Source: Chitinispirillaceae bacterium (lineage in GTDB: Bacteria > Fibrobacterota > Chitinivibrionia > Chitinivibrionales > Chitinispirillaceae). Taken from it: a DNA stretch of 54,941 nt. The notes below the pieces were generated by a model. That model had not been told where the DNA came from, made no database searches, and saw only the letters and a program-made list of their open reading frames with translations. The translations under genes were made by a program, and so were the position numbers. This document shows positions 52,026-54,941 of the stretch, in pieces. The stretch is from assembly GCA_016927235.1 (NCBI GenBank), contig JAFGNB010000078.1:1-54941 (forward strand). Reading direction: 5' to 3'. Position 1 is the stretch's first letter; each line of letters starts with the position of its first letter.

Positions 52026-53333
52026 ATGGAGTATGGATTCGAGCGGCTGGTCGCGGCACTGAACGATCGCCGCAGAACGGTACGGCTCGAAAGCCTGCGC
52101 CGGCTCATGGCGGCCGTGAAAGCCGGAACACTGGACGCGCCGAAGAGGTGCGACGGCGTCAATAACCATATACATACGACCTATTCGTTTTCGATTTACT
52201 CGCCGGCCATGGCCGTATGGGAGGCATACCGGGCGGGCCTGCGGTCCGCGGGCATCATGGATCACGACTCGATCTGCGGCGCGCGTGAGTTCATCGAAGC
52301 GGGGAACGTTGTCGGCATTGCCACGACTATCGGCGTTGAATGCCGCGCCGATTTCTCAGAGACTCCGCTGCGGGGCAGAAGGATCAATAATCCCGACCAG
52401 CTTTCCAACGCCTACATTTCCCTGCACGGCATACCGCACAACCGGATAACCGCCGTTAAAAACTTTTTCAAGCCGCTTATCCGCGCCCGCCACCGGCGCA
52501 ACAGGGCGATGGTCGACCGGATCAACATGCTGTTGCTTCCGTTTTCCATCACGCTCAGCTACGATTTCGATGTGCTTCCCCTGTCCAACCACTGTGAAGG
52601 AGGCACGGTGACGGAGCGGCACCTCCTGTATGCGCTTTCGCGTCGTCTGGTCTTGACCATTGGAAAGGGAAGGCCGCTTATCGACTTCCTTACCGAACGG
52701 CTGGGCATTTCCGTCGCACCGGAAATCTGCGGCCGTCTTCTCGACTGCAGCGCACCGTTTTACGAATATGACCTCCTCGGCGTGCTCAAGGGGGCGTTCG
52801 TGAGTTCTTTTTACGTGAAGGCGACCGACGAGTGTCCGCACGTCGGCCGGCTCATCTCATTTGCAAAAGAGTGCGGCTGCATCTCCGCATACGCCTATCT
52901 CGGCGACGTCGAAGCGTCGGTGACCGGCGACAAAAAGCCTCAGAAATTCGAGGACGCGTATCTCGACGAACTCATCGTTATTATCAAAAAACTCGGGTTC
53001 CACGCGGTGACCTACATGCCGTCGCGCAACACCCCTTCCCAGCTTGAACGGATCATGAAACTCTGCAGGGAGAACAACCTTCTTGAGATAAGCGGGGAAG
53101 ATATAAATTCGCCCCGGCAGCCGTTTGTAAGCCGCGCTGCAGCCAGGGGCGAATTCCTCCACCTCAGCGATGCGACGTGGGCGCTGATCGGGCATGAAAA
53201 GGCGGCGACGGCCGAACCCTGCAACGGATTTTTCTCCGCCGAAACCATCCGGAAATTCCCTGATCTGGCGGAGCGCATCCGGTTTTTCAGGGCGATCGGC
53301 CGGAGCACTTCCGCCGTCGCCGCGGCGGATTGA
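52026..53333 (+). CDS. PHP-domain protein, divergent, function unknown
   Basis: 435 residues. A short helical N-terminus precedes a PHP fold with NNHIHTTYSF (His48, His50), GIMDHDS (Asp79, His80) and GVECRAD (Glu105). The later metal ligands look altered: the usual His-Pro strand reads SAYAYLGDV, and the final D-x-H reads GEDIN, with Asn for His. PHP enzymes are metal phosphoesterases, so this one may act on a sugar phosphate or have lost activity. The ATG at 52026 is chosen because AAGGA precedes it. It lies between the SDR and the ADH genes, likely in one operon. Confidence 0.8.
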   Translation: MEYGFERLVAALNDRRRTVRLESLRRLMAAVKAGTLDAPKRCDGVNNHIHTTYSFSIYSPAMAVWEAYRAGLRSAGIMDHDSICGAREFIEAGNVVGIATTIGVECRADFSETPLRGRRINNPDQLSNAYISLHGIPHNRITAVKNFFKPLIRARHRRNRAMVDRINMLLLPFSITLSYDFDVLPLSNHCEGGTVTERHLLYALSRRLVLTIGKGRPLIDFLTERLGISVAPEICGRLLDCSAPFYEYDLLGVLKGAFVSSFYVKATDECPHVGRLISFAKECGCISAYAYLGDVEASVTGDKKPQKFEDAYLDELIVIIKKLGFHAVTYMPSRNTPSQLERIMKLCRENNLLEISGEDINSPRQPFVSRAAARGEFLHLSDATWALIGHEKAATAEPCNGFFSAETIRKFPDLAERIRFFRAIGRSTSAVAAAD

Positions 53334-53352
53334 TTAAACGGAACGTATCGTC

Positions 53353-54615
53353 ATGAGAACGAATGCGGTCAGGCTGCACGGGAAAAACGATCTTCGGCTC
53401 GATGAATTCGAACTGCCGCCCATGAAGGAGGACGAAATCCTCGCGCAGGTAATGTCGGACTCCGTCTGCATGTCTTCCCACAAAGCGGCGCTGCAGGGAG
53501 CCGACCATAAAAGAGTTCCGACTGACATCGATACCTATCCCACGATAATCGGCCACGAATTCTGCGGTACCATACTCCAGGTGGGAAAAAAGTGGCAGGG
53601 AACGTTCGTCCCCGGCGGCAAATTTTCAATCCAGCCGGCACTTAACCAAAACAACTCTCTCGACGCGCCGGGGTATTCCTACCGTTTTATCGGCGGCGAT
53701 GCAACATACATTATCATTCCCGACGAAGTGATGGAGTGCGGTTGCCTCCTCCCTTACAGCGGCGAGGGATATTTCCTCGCATCGCTCTCAGAGCCCGTGT
53801 CGTGCATCATCGGCGCTTTTCGCGCCAGCTATCACACGTCGCCGGGCTCCTGGGCGCACGAAATGGGGATTGTCAAGGGCGGTACGGCGGCGTTTCTCGC
53901 CGGTGCAGGCCCCATGGGAATCGGCGCCATCGATTACGCCCTCCACGGCGGCCGCAGGCCGCGCCTTCTGGCGGTCACCGACATCGACGGAGGCAGACTG
54001 GAGCGCGCCGCGGCCATTTACACCGTAGAGGAGGCGACCCGCTGCGGGGTCGAACTGCACTATATCAATACGTCCGGCGGCACCCACGGCGAACTTCTGC
54101 TGCGCTCGCTGACGGGCGGGAAGGGGTATGACGACATTTTCGTTTTTTCTCCGGTAAAACCGCTTGCGGAGCTGGCCGACCGCCTCCTCGCCCGCGACGG
54201 ATGCCTCAATTTCTTTGCCGGGCCGACAGGCCCCGGATTCACCGCCGAAATCAACCTTTACAACCTGCACTACGCTGCGACACACTTCGTGGGGACCAGC
54301 GGCGGCACGGTCGCCGACATGCGTGAGGCGCTCGACCTCATGGCCGCGGGCACCATCCGGCCCGCCCTCATGGTCACTCACATCGGCGGACTCGACTCGG
54401 TCGTTCGCACGACGCTCAACCTGCCGGACATTCCCGGCGGTAAAAAACTGATATACCCGAACATCAGGCTTGCTCTTACCGCAATCGACGATTTCGAACG
54501 GCTCGGCGGAAATAATGATATGTTCAAGGAGTTGGCGAAAATTATAGCAACATACAACGGCGTCTGGTCGGTTGAAGCCGAGGCGTATCTGCTCAGCCAC
54601 GCTCCGTCACTATAA
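53353..54615 (+). CDS. Zinc-dependent alcohol dehydrogenase, L-sorbose-1-phosphate reductase-like
   Basis: 420 residues of the medium-chain dehydrogenase family. Catalytic zinc ligands Cys39 and GHE (His68, Glu69) are present, and the NAD(P) fold has AGAGPMGIG. The four-cysteine lobe for structural zinc is absent, as in the SorE-like group. The overall layout and length match L-sorbose-1-phosphate reductase-like proteins. It starts 19 bases after the PHP gene. It probably oxidises or reduces a ketose/polyol phosphate made by the neighbouring enzymes; the true substrate is unknown. Confidence 0.85.
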   Translation: MRTNAVRLHGKNDLRLDEFELPPMKEDEILAQVMSDSVCMSSHKAALQGADHKRVPTDIDTYPTIIGHEFCGTILQVGKKWQGTFVPGGKFSIQPALNQNNSLDAPGYSYRFIGGDATYIIIPDEVMECGCLLPYSGEGYFLASLSEPVSCIIGAFRASYHTSPGSWAHEMGIVKGGTAAFLAGAGPMGIGAIDYALHGGRRPRLLAVTDIDGGRLERAAAIYTVEEATRCGVELHYINTSGGTHGELLLRSLTGGKGYDDIFVFSPVKPLAELADRLLARDGCLNFFAGPTGPGFTAEINLYNLHYAATHFVGTSGGTVADMREALDLMAAGTIRPALMVTHIGGLDSVVRTTLNLPDIPGGKKLIYPNIRLALTAIDDFERLGGNNDMFKELAKIIATYNGVWSVEAEAYLLSHAPSL

Positions 54616-54623
54616 AAATCGAT

Positions 54624-54941
54624 TTATACCTTGAGATTGATAAAACGCTCGTATGCGCCGTCCCACGCTCCGGAAGAGCACGGCTCATAAAGGGTGACTT
54701 CGAACGACCTGCGTACAAGCTCCCGGCCCTGCCCGATCGACCCGACATGGCCCAATGCGATCGCCTGCATCAGAACATTTCCGATTGCCGTTGCCTCCAC
54801 GGGACCCGCCGCGACCAGGCGACCGGTTGCATCCGCGGCAAATTGGCAGAGCAGCCGGTTCTGCGCCCCGCCGCCGACGATATGGACCGGATCGAGACGG
54901 CGCCCGAGGATGTCTTCGAGCTGCTGCAGCGTTCTGCGGTA
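54624..54941 (-). CDS. rhaB: FGGY carbohydrate kinase, rhamnulokinase-like (partial)
   Basis: The C-terminal ~105 residues only; the gene runs off the window end. The minus-strand frame has HIVGGGAQNRLLCQFAADATGR (split by the usual glycine loop) and AGPVEATAIGNVLMQA, closely matching rhamnulokinase, and ends FINLKV. Rhamnulokinase phosphorylates L-rhamnulose. It is convergent with the ADH gene, eight bases from its stop. It links this cluster to rhamnose released by the PL11 lyase pathway. L-fuculose or another ketose is a less likely substrate. Confidence 0.82.
   Translation of the reverse strand, partial: YRRTLQQLEDILGRRLDPVHIVGGGAQNRLLCQFAADATGRLVAAGPVEATAIGNVLMQAIALGHVGSIGQGRELVRRSFEVTLYEPCSSGAWDGAYERFINLKV

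Noticed and set aside
1-54941. tRNA, rRNA, CRISPR, insertion sequences, prophage
   Set aside because: No cloverleaf, rRNA core, regular spaced repeats, transposase or phage gene was recognised while reading either strand.

Overview
The window looks like a chromosomal stretch of a Gram-negative, polysaccharide-degrading bacterium, most plausibly from the Fibrobacterota (Chitinispirillia/Chitinivibrionia-like). This rests on a secreted fibro-slime protein, on repeated C-terminal 'VYDxxGR...GxYxVK' tails on secreted enzymes that resemble type IX secretion sorting domains, on an outer-membrane beta-barrel, and on AT-rich promoters with a TATATT -10 box in moderately GC-rich DNA. The taxonomic call is an inference. 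No rRNA, tRNA, CRISPR array, insertion sequence or prophage was recognised.

Layout. (1) 1-6.8 kb, minus strand: a partial ZIP metal transporter, then a run that reads pyrF, a LolA-like outer-membrane lipoprotein-sorting protein, two FtsX-type permeases, a LolD-type ATPase and an outer-membrane beta-barrel. This looks like an envelope lipid or lipoprotein export module. (2) 7.05-13.2 kb, plus strand: a PAS histidine kinase, a response regulator with a C-terminal ATPase-like domain, then a polyamine operon: speD, speE, an ornithine-decarboxylase-like enzyme and a second aminopropyltransferase. (3) 13.2-19.6 kb: poorly characterised small and membrane-anchored proteins, MurJ, and a helix-turn-helix protein with a histone H1-like lysine/alanine tail. 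(4) 19.6-23.3 kb, minus: two GT4 glycosyltransferases and an O-antigen-ligase-like polymerase. (5) 23.4-28.7 kb, minus: pyruvate kinase followed by potABCD for polyamine uptake.

(6) 28.9-48.5 kb is a dense pectin and rhamnogalacturonan-I degradation island. It holds two PL1 pectate lyases, a 1251-residue fibro-slime protein, a CE8 pectin methylesterase, a GH2 glycosidase, a GH43 arabinanase, a PL11 rhamnogalacturonan lyase, a CE12 acetylesterase, a GH10 xylanase and a second GH43. A secreted CHAP-domain protein follows. Nearly all have signal peptides and several carry the sorting-like tail. (7) 49.8-54.9 kb: a DeoR regulator, an SDR dehydrogenase with a degenerate aldolase-like N-terminus, a divergent PHP-domain protein, a sorbose-phosphate-reductase-like dehydrogenase and a convergent partial rhamnulokinase. 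This is probably an intracellular sugar pathway fed by the rhamnose or related sugars that island 6 releases.

Taken together, regions 6 and 7 couple outside pectin depolymerisation and de-esterification to inside sugar catabolism. Regions 2 and 5 give both synthesis and import of polyamines. The strongest candidates for something undescribed are the two-aminopropyltransferase polyamine operon under a two-component pair, the HTH/H1-tail protein, the fused SDR plus divergent PHP cluster, and the unknown proteins of region 3.
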